Shown: piece by piece, positions 8,379-16,782 of the stretch | Position numbering within the stretch: position 1 is the first letter of the stretch | Layout: each line of letters begins with the position of its first letter | Source: JBDHTQ01 sp039808765 | Lineage (GTDB): Bacteria; Pseudomonadota; Alphaproteobacteria; UBA2400 | Length of the DNA: 64,000 nt | NCBI GenBank assembly: GCA_039808765.1 | Contig: JBDHTQ010000007.1 | Span: forward strand, 1-64,000 | Reading direction: 5' to 3' | Position numbers and translations under genes: made by a program | The notes under the pieces: generated by a model | The model's database searches: none | Told to the model about the DNA's origin: nothing | Seen by the model: the letters and a program-made list of their open reading frames with translations, nothing else

Positions 8379-9020
8379 ATGGCAAACACATCTGAAAACA
8401 GCGCTCGCGCAGAACGTCCAGAACGTGCAGAACGCGGTAACCGTCCGCAGCGCAATAATAACGCTGAACGCTCTGCCGAACGTCAGGAAGCTGGCGAAGA
8501 GCTGCTGGAAAAGCTAGTTGGTGTAAACCGCGTTGCAAAAGTTGTTAAAGGCGGTAAGCGTTTTGGTTTCGCGGCAATTGTTGTTGTTGGCGATGGCAAA
8601 GGGCGTGTTGGTTATGGAACGGGTAAGGCCCGCGAAGTTCCTGAAGCGATCCGTAAGGCTACTGATGTTGCAAAGAAGAAGATGATCCGTGTCCCAATGC
8701 GGGAAGGTCGCACACTTCACCATGACGTTAATGGTCACTACGGATCAGGCCGTGTTATTCTGCGTTCGGCTCCGGCCGGTACGGGTGTAATCGCTGGTGG
8801 TCCGCAGCGCGCAATTTTTGAAGCGCTCGGCATTCAGGACATTGTGGCAAAAGCTTTGAACAGTACAAACCCTCACAACTTGATCCGTGCGACGTTTGAC
8901 GCATTGGAACAGGTTCAAAGTCCTCGCTCTGTCGCATCACGTCGTGGCAAACGTGTGAATGAAATTTTTGGTCGCACTGAAAATTCTTCTTCGCACGAGA
9001 CTCAATCATCTGAAGGTTAA
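8379..9020 (+). CDS. rpsE: 30S ribosomal protein S5 with charged N-terminal extension
   Basis: S5 is a decoding-accuracy protein at the mRNA entry channel. The core (LVGVNRVAKVVKGGKRFGFA, then GDGKGRVGYGTGKAREVPEA) starts at about residue 45. Before it lies a charged low-complexity extension rich in Arg, Glu and Asn (RAERPERAERGNRPQRNNN). With a further tail, this makes 213 residues against about 165-190 in most bacteria. AGGAG precedes the ATG. Confidence 0.96.
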   Translation: MANTSENSARAERPERAERGNRPQRNNNAERSAERQEAGEELLEKLVGVNRVAKVVKGGKRFGFAAIVVVGDGKGRVGYGTGKAREVPEAIRKATDVAKKKMIRVPMREGRTLHHDVNGHYGSGRVILRSAPAGTGVIAGGPQRAIFEALGIQDIVAKALNSTNPHNLIRATFDALEQVQSPRSVASRRGKRVNEIFGRTENSSSHETQSSEG

Positions 9021-9031
9021 GGAGAGGAATA

Positions 9032-9250
9032 ATGGCACCAGCTAAGAAAAAACAGGTAGCAGCCAGCTCTACCCTGACCATTACCCAAACCAGAGGTTTG
9101 AGCGGTCGCACTGATCGCCAGATTGCGACGTTAAAAGGGTTGGGATTGAGCGGTCGTCACACAACGCGTACTTTGCAGGATACTCCGGCAATTCGCGGTA
9201 TGATTGAAAAAGTTAAACATCTCGTCAGCTTATCCGAACAACAAGATTAG
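9032..9250 (+). CDS. rpmD: 50S ribosomal protein L30
   Basis: The 72-residue L30 protein belongs to the short bacterial type. The first 14 residues (MAPAKKKQVAASST) extend beyond the usual start; the core LTITQTRGLSGRTDRQIATL follows and the conserved VKHLV motif is near the end. GGAGAGG lies upstream of the ATG. Confidence 0.95.
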   Translation: MAPAKKKQVAASSTLTITQTRGLSGRTDRQIATLKGLGLSGRHTTRTLQDTPAIRGMIEKVKHLVSLSEQQD

Positions 9251-9274
9251 CTGTAAGCGTATGAGGAGAGAGCC

Positions 9275-9760
9275 ATGAAGCTCAATGAAATTCGCGACAA
9301 TCCCGGAGCGCGTAAGAAAATGATGACCGTAGGCCGCGGGATCGGTTCCGGTAAAGGTAAAACCTGTGGTCGTGGTGGTAAAGGCCAAACAGCTCGTTCT
9401 GGCGTCTCGATCGGGAGCTTTGAAGGTGGTCAAATGCCTTTGGCACGTCGTTTGCCAAAGCGTGGCTTTAAGAACATTTTTTCAAATGATTACGCTGTAA
9501 TCAACATTGGTCGTGTTCAAAAAGCTGTTGATGCAGGTAAAATCGATTCAAAGCAAACGATTACGTATGAAGTGTTGCTTAAGGCAAATCTTTGCTCTAA
9601 AGCGCGTGATGGAATTCGTTTGCTTGGCGTGGGTGAGGTTTCTTCAAAGCTAAATTTTGAAGTTGCAGGCGCTTCAGGCTCGGCGATTACTGCCATTGAA
9701 GGCAAGGGTGGAACGATCAAGATTCTAGCTCGTCATCCTGTTGAAACGGAAGCCGCTTAG
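9275..9760 (+). CDS. rplO: 50S ribosomal protein L15
   Basis: The 161-residue L15 protein is a late assembly protein of the 50S subunit. The Gly-rich N-terminal region (GRGIGSGKGKTCGRGGKGQ) and the FEGGQMPLARRLPKRGFKN block are typical. Its last codons and stop are part of an intrinsic terminator stem-loop (9746-9768), so the gene end and the transcription end coincide. Confidence 0.97.
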   Translation: MKLNEIRDNPGARKKMMTVGRGIGSGKGKTCGRGGKGQTARSGVSIGSFEGGQMPLARRLPKRGFKNIFSNDYAVINIGRVQKAVDAGKIDSKQTITYEVLLKANLCSKARDGIRLLGVGEVSSKLNFEVAGASGSAITAIEGKGGTIKILARHPVETEAA

Positions 9761-9776
9761 GCTTCCGTCCATTTTT
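9746..9776 (+). terminator. Intrinsic terminator spanning the rplO stop codon
   Basis: A 9-bp perfect stem (ACGGAAGCC at 9746-9754; GGCTTCCGT at 9760-9768) with a 5-base loop is followed by CCATTTTTA. The TAG stop of rplO occupies the loop and the first base of the second arm (9758-9760). The stem is GC-rich and the T run is modest, so it probably ends most transcripts before secY. Confidence 0.7.
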
Positions 9777-9821
9777 ATCTAGCCTGATGTTTTCTTTCAC
9801 GCTAGACTGCATTGTTTTCCA

Positions 9822-9854
9822 GACCCTCGTTCGAGGGGCTTTCCTGATAGGGTC
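9822..9854 (+). promoter_or_regulatory. secY: Possible alternative RNA structures in the secY leader
   Basis: The secY leader contains GACCCT (9822-9827), which can pair with AGGGTC (9849-9854) and cover the AGGG ribosome binding site seven bases before the ATG. The overlapping CCCTC (9824-9828) can instead form a short hairpin with GAGGG (9833-9837), freeing the site. The pairings are visible in the sequence; a regulatory role is inference. Confidence 0.35.
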
Positions 9855-9859
9855 ACGTC

Positions 9860-11215
9860 ATGGCATCAGCCGCTGAACAGCTTGTTTCCAACATGAATTT
9901 TGGCGCGCTTGCCAAAGCGACTGAGCTTAAACAGCGCATCCTTTTCACATTGGGTGCGCTCTTGCTTTTTCGTTTGGGGGTTTATATCCCACTGCCTGGC
10001 CTTGACCCTTTAGTTGTCGCTGATATTTTTGCACAGAAGGTCGCTGGTGGCGTATTGGGCATGTTCAATATGTTTACGGGTGGTGCGCTTAAAAATCTTT
10101 CTATTTTTACGCTTGGGATTATGCCTTATATTTCAGCCTCGATTATTGTTCAACTTCTGACCATGGTATCAAAAGATCTTGAGCAGCTGAAAAAAGAAGG
10201 CGAAATGGGGCGTAAACGGTTGAATCAATATACGCGCTGGCTCACGCTGATTCTTGCCAGCTTGCAGGCTTTGGGTGTGTCGTATGGTCTTGTTGGACTT
10301 CAGGGCGCACATGGTAATTCAGCTGTACTTGACCCGAGCCTATTCTTTCATATTACGACTGTAATCACCTTGACAGGTGGTACGATGTTCGTGCTCTGGT
10401 TGGCCGAGCAAATTACAGCGCGCGGCGTAGGGAATGGTTCATCACTCATTATCTTTGCAGGTATCGTTGCAGGTTTGCCGGGGGCTTTAGCAACCACGTT
10501 GGAGTTGGGGCGTACGAATACTCTACCATTCTATATGATTGCTATTTTGGCTGTCTTAATTGTTGGAATCGTTGCGTTCATCGTTTTGATGGAACGAGCC
10601 CAACGCCGATTGCTTATTCAAACGCCCCGCCGTCAGCAAGGATCGCGTATGATGACGGGGGGGACATCTCATTTACCAATTAAGCTTAATTCGGCTAACG
10701 TTATTCCTGCTATTTTTGCGAGCTCTCTTTTGCTTTTACCAGCGACATGGCAAGGTTTTGCTGATCCAACAAAAACGCCAGAATGGCTGCAAACGATTTT
10801 GTCTGCTCTGCAGCATGGGCAGCCTGCATTTATGGTTCTTTATGCTGCGATGATTATTTTCTTTACTTTCTTCTACACAGCTATTGTTGTGAATCCTGAA
10901 GATGTTGCTGATAATCTGAAGAAAAGTGGTGGGTTTATTCCTGGGATTCGCCCCGGTAAAAATACGGCCGATTATATTGATTATGTTATTACACGCTTGA
11001 CCTTAGTGGGGGCGCTCTATCTTGCAGGGGTATGTCTTCTGCCCGAGTTTGTTCGTGCGTGGATGCCTGGGATTCCCTTTTATCTTGGTGGGACAGGGTT
11101 GTTGATTACAGTTTCTGTAATGATTGACACTGTTGCTCAAATTCATTCTTATTTATTGGCGCAACAGTACGAAGGTTTAATCAAAAAAGCGAAGTTGAGA
11201 GGACGCCGCGGATGA
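9860..11215 (+). CDS. secY: Preprotein translocase subunit SecY
   Basis: The 451-residue SecY is the channel subunit of the SecYEG translocon in the inner membrane. Ten hydrophobic segments fit the family. Conserved signs are the N-terminal ELKQRILFTLGALLLFRLG, the plug region (GGALKNLSIFTLGIMPYISA), the GVGNGSSLIIFAGI segment and the cytosolic loop with NPEDVADNLKKSGGFIPGIRPG. It begins after the terminator at the end of rplO and overlaps adk by 4 bp, so the two are translationally coupled. Confidence 0.98.
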   Translation: MASAAEQLVSNMNFGALAKATELKQRILFTLGALLLFRLGVYIPLPGLDPLVVADIFAQKVAGGVLGMFNMFTGGALKNLSIFTLGIMPYISASIIVQLLTMVSKDLEQLKKEGEMGRKRLNQYTRWLTLILASLQALGVSYGLVGLQGAHGNSAVLDPSLFFHITTVITLTGGTMFVLWLAEQITARGVGNGSSLIIFAGIVAGLPGALATTLELGRTNTLPFYMIAILAVLIVGIVAFIVLMERAQRRLLIQTPRRQQGSRMMTGGTSHLPIKLNSANVIPAIFASSLLLLPATWQGFADPTKTPEWLQTILSALQHGQPAFMVLYAAMIIFFTFFYTAIVVNPEDVADNLKKSGGFIPGIRPGKNTADYIDYVITRLTLVGALYLAGVCLLPEFVRAWMPGIPFYLGGTGLLITVSVMIDTVAQIHSYLLAQQYEGLIKKAKLRGRRG

Positions 11216-11877
11216 ACTTGATTCTGCTCGGCCCCCCTGGGGCAGGTAAGGGTACTCAGGCAAAATTTTTGGAGCAAAGTCGGCGCCTTATCCAAATATC
11301 AACTGGGGAAATGCTGAGGCATGCTGCAGCGTCATCAACAGAAACAGGCAAGCAACTTAAAAGCATTCTTGCTCATGGACACTTTGTGCCTGATGAGATG
11401 ATTATAGGTTTGATAGCTGAGCGCATTAGTCAGCCTGATTGCCAAAATGGTTTTTTGCTTGATGGCTTTCCACGAACAGTTAATCAGGCGGAAGCACTTG
11501 ATGGTTTGCTTAGCAATTTAGGTTTTCCTTTATCCGCTGTCATCGAAATTCGTGTTGATGAAGAGGCTCTAACCGAGCGGCTGGTTGGACGTTTTAATTG
11601 TTCGCAGTGCGGCGCAAGTTATCACGGACGCTTTAAGCCGCAGAAAAAGGCTGGGACGTGCGATGTTTGTGGTGGAACCAACTTTTTGCATCGTGACGAT
11701 GATCGTGCTGATGTAGTTGGTGAACGTTTTGAGGCCTACCGCAATCTGACAACGCCATTGTTACCGTATTATTCGAAGCGGGGCATTTTACACACTGTAA
11801 ACGGTATGGCTGACATTGAAGACGTCCGTAAAGAAATCGAGTCTCTTCTTCGGAATCTCCAAGAAAGAGCTGCATAA
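11212..11877 (+). CDS. adk: Adenylate kinase with zinc-type lid
   Basis: Adenylate kinase interconverts ATP + AMP and 2 ADP in the cytoplasm. GPPGAGKGTQ forms the P-loop at residues 7-16, DGFPRT is the AMP site, and the lid contains four cysteines (CSQCGASYHG and CDVCGGTN), a zinc-binding lid. The length of 221 is normal. It overlaps secY by 4 bp. In many alphaproteobacteria rpsM, rpsK, rpoA and rplQ follow; here they do not. Confidence 0.97.
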   Translation: MNLILLGPPGAGKGTQAKFLEQSRRLIQISTGEMLRHAAASSTETGKQLKSILAHGHFVPDEMIIGLIAERISQPDCQNGFLLDGFPRTVNQAEALDGLLSNLGFPLSAVIEIRVDEEALTERLVGRFNCSQCGASYHGRFKPQKKAGTCDVCGGTNFLHRDDDRADVVGERFEAYRNLTTPLLPYYSKRGILHTVNGMADIEDVRKEIESLLRNLQERAA

Positions 11878-11972
11878 TCTCCTTTTGTCCCAATTGAATG
11901 GTTGTTGCGGTTTGCTTCTTTTGATGCGGAAGAGTCATAGTGATTTTTTTTAATGATAGAAGGGGCATCAAA

Positions 11973-12839
11973 ATGACAAAAGTAGGCTTTATTGGTCTCG
12001 GAACGATGGGATTTCCGATGGCGCGTCACCTTGCGCAGGCAGGGCATCATGTTGTTGTTTATAACCGCACATCTGCACGGGCAGAGGCGTGGGTGCAAGA
12101 ACATGGAGGCGCATTTGCTTTGACGCCTCGAGAGGTTGCGGCCCAGGTAGATGTTGTGATGACATGTGTTGGTAATGATGATGATCTTGCGCAGGTTGTG
12201 ATGGGCGACGATGGTATTTTAAGCGCCGATAAAAAAAGCTTGGTGATTGTTGATCATACAACTACTAGTCCCGCTATTGCGAAAAAACTTTATGCGCAAA
12301 CAAAGGACTACGGTCATCATTTCCTTGATGCGCCAATTACAGGTGGACAATCAGGCGCTGAAAACGCACAGCTTGCCATTATGGTGGGAGGGGACGAGGC
12401 AATTTATAATCAAGTGAATCCGCTTTTAAAAGTCTATGGTAAAACGATTGTTTATATGGGTGAAAGCGGCAATGGTCAGTTGACCAAATGCTGTAATCAG
12501 ATTTTAATTGCTGGCGCAGCACAGAGTGTTGCTGAATCAATGGCTTTTGGCATGAAGGCTGGACTGGATATGGAAAAAGCAATTGCTGTAATGTCAGGGG
12601 GGTCAGCGAGTTCGTGGATGCTGATCAATCGCGGCAAAACCATGACGGAAGACTCTTTCAATTTTGGTTTTGCGGTGGAATGGATGCGCAAGGATCTGGG
12701 TATCTGCTTAAACGAAGCCAAAAGAAGTGGTGCGGCACTGCCGATGGCAGCGGTGATCGATCAGTTTTTTGCTCTTTTGCAACAGCAGGGTCATCATCGT
12801 TTGGATGTTTCGAGTCTTATAAAGCTCCTCAAAAATTAG
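11973..12839 (+). CDS. NAD(P)-dependent beta-hydroxyacid dehydrogenase (3-hydroxyisobutyrate dehydrogenase family)
   Basis: The 288-residue enzyme begins with a Rossmann motif (GFIGLGTMGFPMARHL). It has the family's substrate-binding motif (DAPITGGQSGAENAQL) and the catalytic lysine region (GNGQLTKCCNQ). The family oxidises 3-hydroxyisobutyrate, tartronate semialdehyde, succinic semialdehyde or related substrates; the exact one cannot be told. I use the ATG at 11973 with an AAGGGG site, rather than an ATG 33 bp upstream. It occupies the place where the alpha ribosomal operon is normally found. Confidence 0.85.
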   Translation: MTKVGFIGLGTMGFPMARHLAQAGHHVVVYNRTSARAEAWVQEHGGAFALTPREVAAQVDVVMTCVGNDDDLAQVVMGDDGILSADKKSLVIVDHTTTSPAIAKKLYAQTKDYGHHFLDAPITGGQSGAENAQLAIMVGGDEAIYNQVNPLLKVYGKTIVYMGESGNGQLTKCCNQILIAGAAQSVAESMAFGMKAGLDMEKAIAVMSGGSASSWMLINRGKTMTEDSFNFGFAVEWMRKDLGICLNEAKRSGAALPMAAVIDQFFALLQQQGHHRLDVSSLIKLLKN

Positions 12840-12946
12840 AATTTCAGTATTCTTTTTTCGGTGTTATCGCTTGACTGTTTTGTTTGTTCGCTTCACTGTG
12901 GCGCATACGAACTGAGCCCGGTTCGGATTGTTTTTAGGGAGTAATA

Positions 12947-13897
12947 ATGACGGTTTATGCCTTTGTATTTCCTGGCCAGGGAAGTCAGCAAGTGGGAATG
13001 GGAAAAGAGCTTTTTTCTGCTTTTTCATCAGCCCGTGATGTATTCGAGGAAGTGGATCATGCGCTTGATCAAAATCTTTCACGCTTGATGTTTGAGGGGC
13101 CTCTTGATGAACTCACACTCACCCAAAATGCTCAACCTGCTTTAATGGCGGTAAGCATCGCTGTAATGCGTGTGTTAGAAAAAGAGTGTGGAATTAAATT
13201 ATCTGATTATGCGCAGTGCGTTGCAGGCCACAGCTTGGGTGAATATTCTGCGCTTTGTGCGGCTGGCACATTTTCACTTGCGGATGCAGCGCGTTTGCTG
13301 CGCATTCGTGGCAATGCAATGCAGCGTGCTGTGCCTGTTGGAATCGGTGCGATGGCTGCTATGCGTGGGATGGGGTATGACGAGGTTGTGCGCTTAGCAC
13401 AAGAGGCTTCCCGCGCGGAGGAAATTTGTAATGCGGCGAATGATAATTCGTCTGAACAAGTGGTGATTAGTGGTCACGCCGCTGCGGTTGAGCGTGCGAT
13501 GACATTGGCAATTGAGCGGGGGGCAAAAAAGCCAATTTTATTGCCTGTAAGTGCCCCTTTTCATTGCCAGTTGATGCAACCGGCCGCTGAAGCTATGGAA
13601 GATGCCCTTGCTGAGGTTTCCATGCATGCCCCCTGCGTTCCCATCATCACCAATGTAACAGCAACCCCCTCGCGCGATATCGAAGAAATTCGCAAGCGTT
13701 TGGTTGATCAAGTTTGTGGCACAGTTCGTTGGCGAGAGAGTGTGCTAATGATGAAATCAAACAATGTCGATACGCTTGTTGAATGCGGTGTGGGCAAGGT
13801 TTTGGCAGGCCTTGCGAAAAAGATTGATCCCGATTTAAATGCATGCAGCCTTCACACTCCTGCCGACATCGAGACCTTTGCCCGTTCATTGAAATAG
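12947..13897 (+). CDS. fabD: Malonyl-CoA:ACP transacylase
   Basis: FabD loads malonyl groups onto acyl carrier protein to feed fatty acid elongation. The 316-residue protein shows FPGQGSQQVGMG at residues 5-16, the nucleophile motif GHSLGEYSAL with the active serine, and PVSAPFHCQLM with the catalytic histidine. An AGGGAG site precedes the ATG. It heads the cluster fabD-orf-fabG-acpP-fabF. Confidence 0.97.
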   Translation: MTVYAFVFPGQGSQQVGMGKELFSAFSSARDVFEEVDHALDQNLSRLMFEGPLDELTLTQNAQPALMAVSIAVMRVLEKECGIKLSDYAQCVAGHSLGEYSALCAAGTFSLADAARLLRIRGNAMQRAVPVGIGAMAAMRGMGYDEVVRLAQEASRAEEICNAANDNSSEQVVISGHAAAVERAMTLAIERGAKKPILLPVSAPFHCQLMQPAAEAMEDALAEVSMHAPCVPIITNVTATPSRDIEEIRKRLVDQVCGTVRWRESVLMMKSNNVDTLVECGVGKVLAGLAKKIDPDLNACSLHTPADIETFARSLK

Positions 13898-13909
13898 GAG
13901 AGCACCTGC

Positions 13910-14263
13910 ATGATGTTAGATGATGAACTAAATGATAATATGCGTGAAAAAGTTAGGTTGTTACCGGCATGGTTTTGCAAACGCATGATCAGTAAAGAAG
14001 GCGCTTATGTCTTCATTCTCAGTGGTGGGATTCCTGTCGGTATTCGGCGTATTACCAGTATTCACCAGGATTCTCACGGTGTGATCTGGCTGGACGTAGA
14101 ATTACTTTTACAGCCTCAAGCAGAAGTATTGATTGGTGGCGCAGGTGGTGTGTGTGCACCGATTGGGGCGGTTGGGCATCATCAACTTGCAACCTTGAAC
14201 AGCACATCGATCATGTTGGCGTATGAAATTGATACGACAGCCGTATTTGGTAAGGAGAATTAG
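13910..14263 (+). CDS. Unrecognised 117-residue protein inside the fab cluster
   Basis: I do not recognise this family. It has no signal peptide and no strong membrane segment. A mixed hydrophobic pattern (LPAWFCKRMISKEGAYVFIL, then GGIPVGIRRITS and VIWLDVELL) and a Gly-rich stretch (IGGAGGVCAPIGAVGHHQL) suggest a compact, beta-rich soluble domain. AGGAG lies nine bases before the ATG; a second ATG follows directly. It sits 12 bp after fabD and one base before fabG, so it should be co-expressed with fatty acid synthesis. Confidence 0.8.
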   Translation: MMLDDELNDNMREKVRLLPAWFCKRMISKEGAYVFILSGGIPVGIRRITSIHQDSHGVIWLDVELLLQPQAEVLIGGAGGVCAPIGAVGHHQLATLNSTSIMLAYEIDTTAVFGKEN

Positions 14264-14264
14264 A

Positions 14265-15011
14265 ATGAATTTATTTGATCTGTCAGGCAAACGTGCTTTG
14301 GTGACAGGTGCATCGGGCGGTATTGGTCAAGCAATTGCACAAACATTGGCAAAGCAAGGTGTGCGTGTGGCTTTGTCTGGAACGCGTATAGATGCGCTGG
14401 AAAAAGTTGCACAAGCCGTGGGTGAAAATGCAGTGATTGTGCCTGCTAACTTATCTGATTCAGCTTCTGTTGAAGCGCTTGTAAAGTCGAGTGAAGAGAA
14501 ACTGGGTGGGCCAATTGATATTCTCATCAATAACGCAGGTTTGACGCGCGATGGGTTGGCCATGCGGATGAAGAATGAAGATTGGCAGTCCGTTCTAGAT
14601 GTTAATTTAACGGCTGCTTTTATCTTATCGCGTGCTGTTTTGCGGTCGATGATGAAAAACAGATGGGGGCGAATCATCTCCATCACATCCGTTGTTGGCG
14701 TAACAGGCAATGCAGGACAAGCAAATTATGCGGCCAGTAAAGCTGGATTGATTGGCATGAGCAAAGCATTGGCATTAGAAGTTGCGAGTCGTGGTGTCAC
14801 GGTTAATTGTGTGGCACCTGGCTTTATTGCAACCGCGATGACGGATGCATTGAACGATGAACAAAAAAATGCAATTAGTTCAAAAATTCCTGCAGGAACA
14901 ATGGGGTGCAGTGATGATATCGCTGCAGCTGTGCTCTATCTTGCCAGTCAAGAAGCGCGTTATGTAACAGGTCAAACTTTGCATGTTAACGGTGGAATGG
15001 CCATGGTTTAA
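14265..15011 (+). CDS. fabG: 3-oxoacyl-ACP reductase
   Basis: FabG reduces 3-oxoacyl-ACP with NADPH. This 248-residue short-chain dehydrogenase has GASGGIGQAIA (cofactor), NNAG, and the catalytic Ser-Tyr-Lys set (SITSVVGVTGN then YAASKAG). The C-terminus VTGQTLHVNGGMAM is typical. I choose the ATG of MNLFDLSGKRALVTG, preceded by AAGGAG and one base after the previous gene, instead of an ATG 42 bp upstream. Confidence 0.96.
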   Translation: MNLFDLSGKRALVTGASGGIGQAIAQTLAKQGVRVALSGTRIDALEKVAQAVGENAVIVPANLSDSASVEALVKSSEEKLGGPIDILINNAGLTRDGLAMRMKNEDWQSVLDVNLTAAFILSRAVLRSMMKNRWGRIISITSVVGVTGNAGQANYAASKAGLIGMSKALALEVASRGVTVNCVAPGFIATAMTDALNDEQKNAISSKIPAGTMGCSDDIAAAVLYLASQEARYVTGQTLHVNGGMAMV

Positions 15012-15226
15012 GTCGTTAAGAATTATTTCTTATCGGCGATGTGATCGGCAAACAATCTTTTAGCTTTTCTTTTGCTTCATCTTTTGCTACCCAAAAGCCG
15101 CAAGTGAGTATGCCGTGTTTGGTGGGGGGATGTCCTTCCCAACAGGATAGATGATCTCTCTTGAGGGGGCGTGGTAAGTGTGTTATGCCATGCCTTCTTG
15201 ATGTCAACTCTGAAAAGGAACTTAAA

Positions 15227-15469
15227 ATGAGCGATATCAGTGCCCGCGTTAAAAAAATTGTTGTGGAGCGTCTGGGCGTAGACGAGGCAAAGGTTACCGA
15301 TACAGCCGGCTTCATCGACGATCTGGGGGCCGATAGCCTTGATAACGTTGAGTTGGTCATGGCTTTTGAAGAAGAATTCGGTATCGAAATTCCTGATGAT
15401 GCTGCCGAAAAAATCAAGACGGTTCAGGATGCCATTTCTTTCATTTCCCAAAACCAAGCAGCAGCTTAG
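15227..15469 (+). CDS. acpP: Acyl carrier protein
   Basis: The 80-residue ACP carries growing acyl chains on a phosphopantetheine arm attached to the serine of the DLGADSLDNVEL motif. It is acidic, as usual. An AAAAGGAA site precedes the ATG; the frame is open further upstream, but that part is not ACP-like. A 215-bp gap after fabG leaves room for a separate promoter, expected given the high demand for ACP. Confidence 0.98.
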   Translation: MSDISARVKKIVVERLGVDEAKVTDTAGFIDDLGADSLDNVELVMAFEEEFGIEIPDDAAEKIKTVQDAISFISQNQAAA

Positions 15470-15491
15470 TTTGGGTTAGATCGAAAAGACC

Positions 15492-16760
15492 ATGCGTCGT
15501 GTTGTCATTACCGGCATGGGGATCGTATCACCGCTAGGCGTGGGTGTTGACCACGTCTGGCGGCGATTGATCAACGCCGAGTCAGGTATCTCAACGATTA
15601 CGTCGTTTGATACCTCAGATCTTCCTGTAAAAATTGCCGGTATGGTGCCTATTGGGGCTACTGCCGACGGTTTGTTCAACGGGGAGGACTATCTTCCTGT
15701 TAAAGAGCAGCGCAAGGTAGATCCGTTTATTCTTTATGCCATTGCAGCGGCACAAGGTGCTATTCAAGACAGTGGCTACATTCCTCAAAATGATGAAGAG
15801 CGAGAACGCACAGGCGTGATGATCGGCTCTGGTATTGGCGGGTTGATTGGAATTTATGAAGGCTCAATTACGCTCAATGAAAAAGGGCCGCGTCGTATTT
15901 CGCCGTTTTTTATTCCCTCGTGTCTGATTAATCTTGCTTCAGGGCATGTCTCTATTTTGCATGGATATAAAGGCCCTAATCATGCGGTTGTAACGGCATG
16001 TTCAACGGGTGCTCATGCCATTGGTGATGCTGCGCGTTTGATTGCGTTTGATGATGCTGATGTGATGGTAGCAGGTGGTGCTGAAGCTGCCGTTTGTCGG
16101 CTTGGGCTGGCTGGCTTTGCTTCTGCACGTGCGTTATCAACCGCCTATAATGAAACACCGCAAAATGCATCACGTCCGTACGATAAAGGCCGTGACGGTT
16201 TTGTGATGGGTGAGGGATCAGGGGTTGTTGTTCTTGAAGAACTGGAACACGCTAAAAAGCGCGGTGCCAAGATTTATGGTGAGTTGGTTGGCTATGGCCT
16301 TTCGGGTGATGCCTACCACATTACCTCCCCGCCAGAAGACGGGAACGGCGGCTTTCGTGCGATGAGTATGGCGCTGAAGCGTGCCGGCATTACAGCTAGC
16401 CAAATTGACTATATCAATGCGCACGGCACCTCGACGCCGGTTGGTGATATGGTTGAGTTGGGGGCGGTGCGTCGCTTATTGGGTGACGGGGCTGCAAACG
16501 TCTCTATGTCGTCTACCAAGTCATCAATCGGTCACTTGCTGGGTGCAGCTGGTGCGGTTGAAGCGATTTTCTCCCTGAAAACCCTTACTGATCAGGTTGT
16601 ACCGCCTACATTAAATCTGGCAGATCCTGATGCAGGAACAGAAGGGATGGACCTTGTGCCAAACAAAGCGAAGGAAAGAAAAGTGGATTATGCGCTTTCG
16701 AATTCCTTTGGTTTTGGTGGGACAAATGCCAGCCTCATCTTCAAGCGTTATACGGATTAA
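15492..16760 (+). CDS. fabF: 3-oxoacyl-ACP synthase II
   Basis: FabF condenses malonyl-ACP with acyl-ACP. In the 422-residue protein the catalytic cysteine lies in TACSTGAHAIGDA, and the two histidines in NAHGTSTPVGD and SIGHLLGAAGAVE. The gene follows acpP by 22 bp, the common arrangement. Confidence 0.97.
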   Translation: MRRVVITGMGIVSPLGVGVDHVWRRLINAESGISTITSFDTSDLPVKIAGMVPIGATADGLFNGEDYLPVKEQRKVDPFILYAIAAAQGAIQDSGYIPQNDEERERTGVMIGSGIGGLIGIYEGSITLNEKGPRRISPFFIPSCLINLASGHVSILHGYKGPNHAVVTACSTGAHAIGDAARLIAFDDADVMVAGGAEAAVCRLGLAGFASARALSTAYNETPQNASRPYDKGRDGFVMGEGSGVVVLEELEHAKKRGAKIYGELVGYGLSGDAYHITSPPEDGNGGFRAMSMALKRAGITASQIDYINAHGTSTPVGDMVELGAVRRLLGDGAANVSMSSTKSSIGHLLGAAGAVEAIFSLKTLTDQVVPPTLNLADPDAGTEGMDLVPNKAKERKVDYALSNSFGFGGTNASLIFKRYTD

Positions 16761-16782
16761 AATCTAACGAGAGGATTATGGC

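Noticed and set aside
15016..15457. Minus-strand frames opposite acpP and its leader
   Set aside because: They are shadows of the strongly biased acpP codons and of the leader; no supporting motifs.
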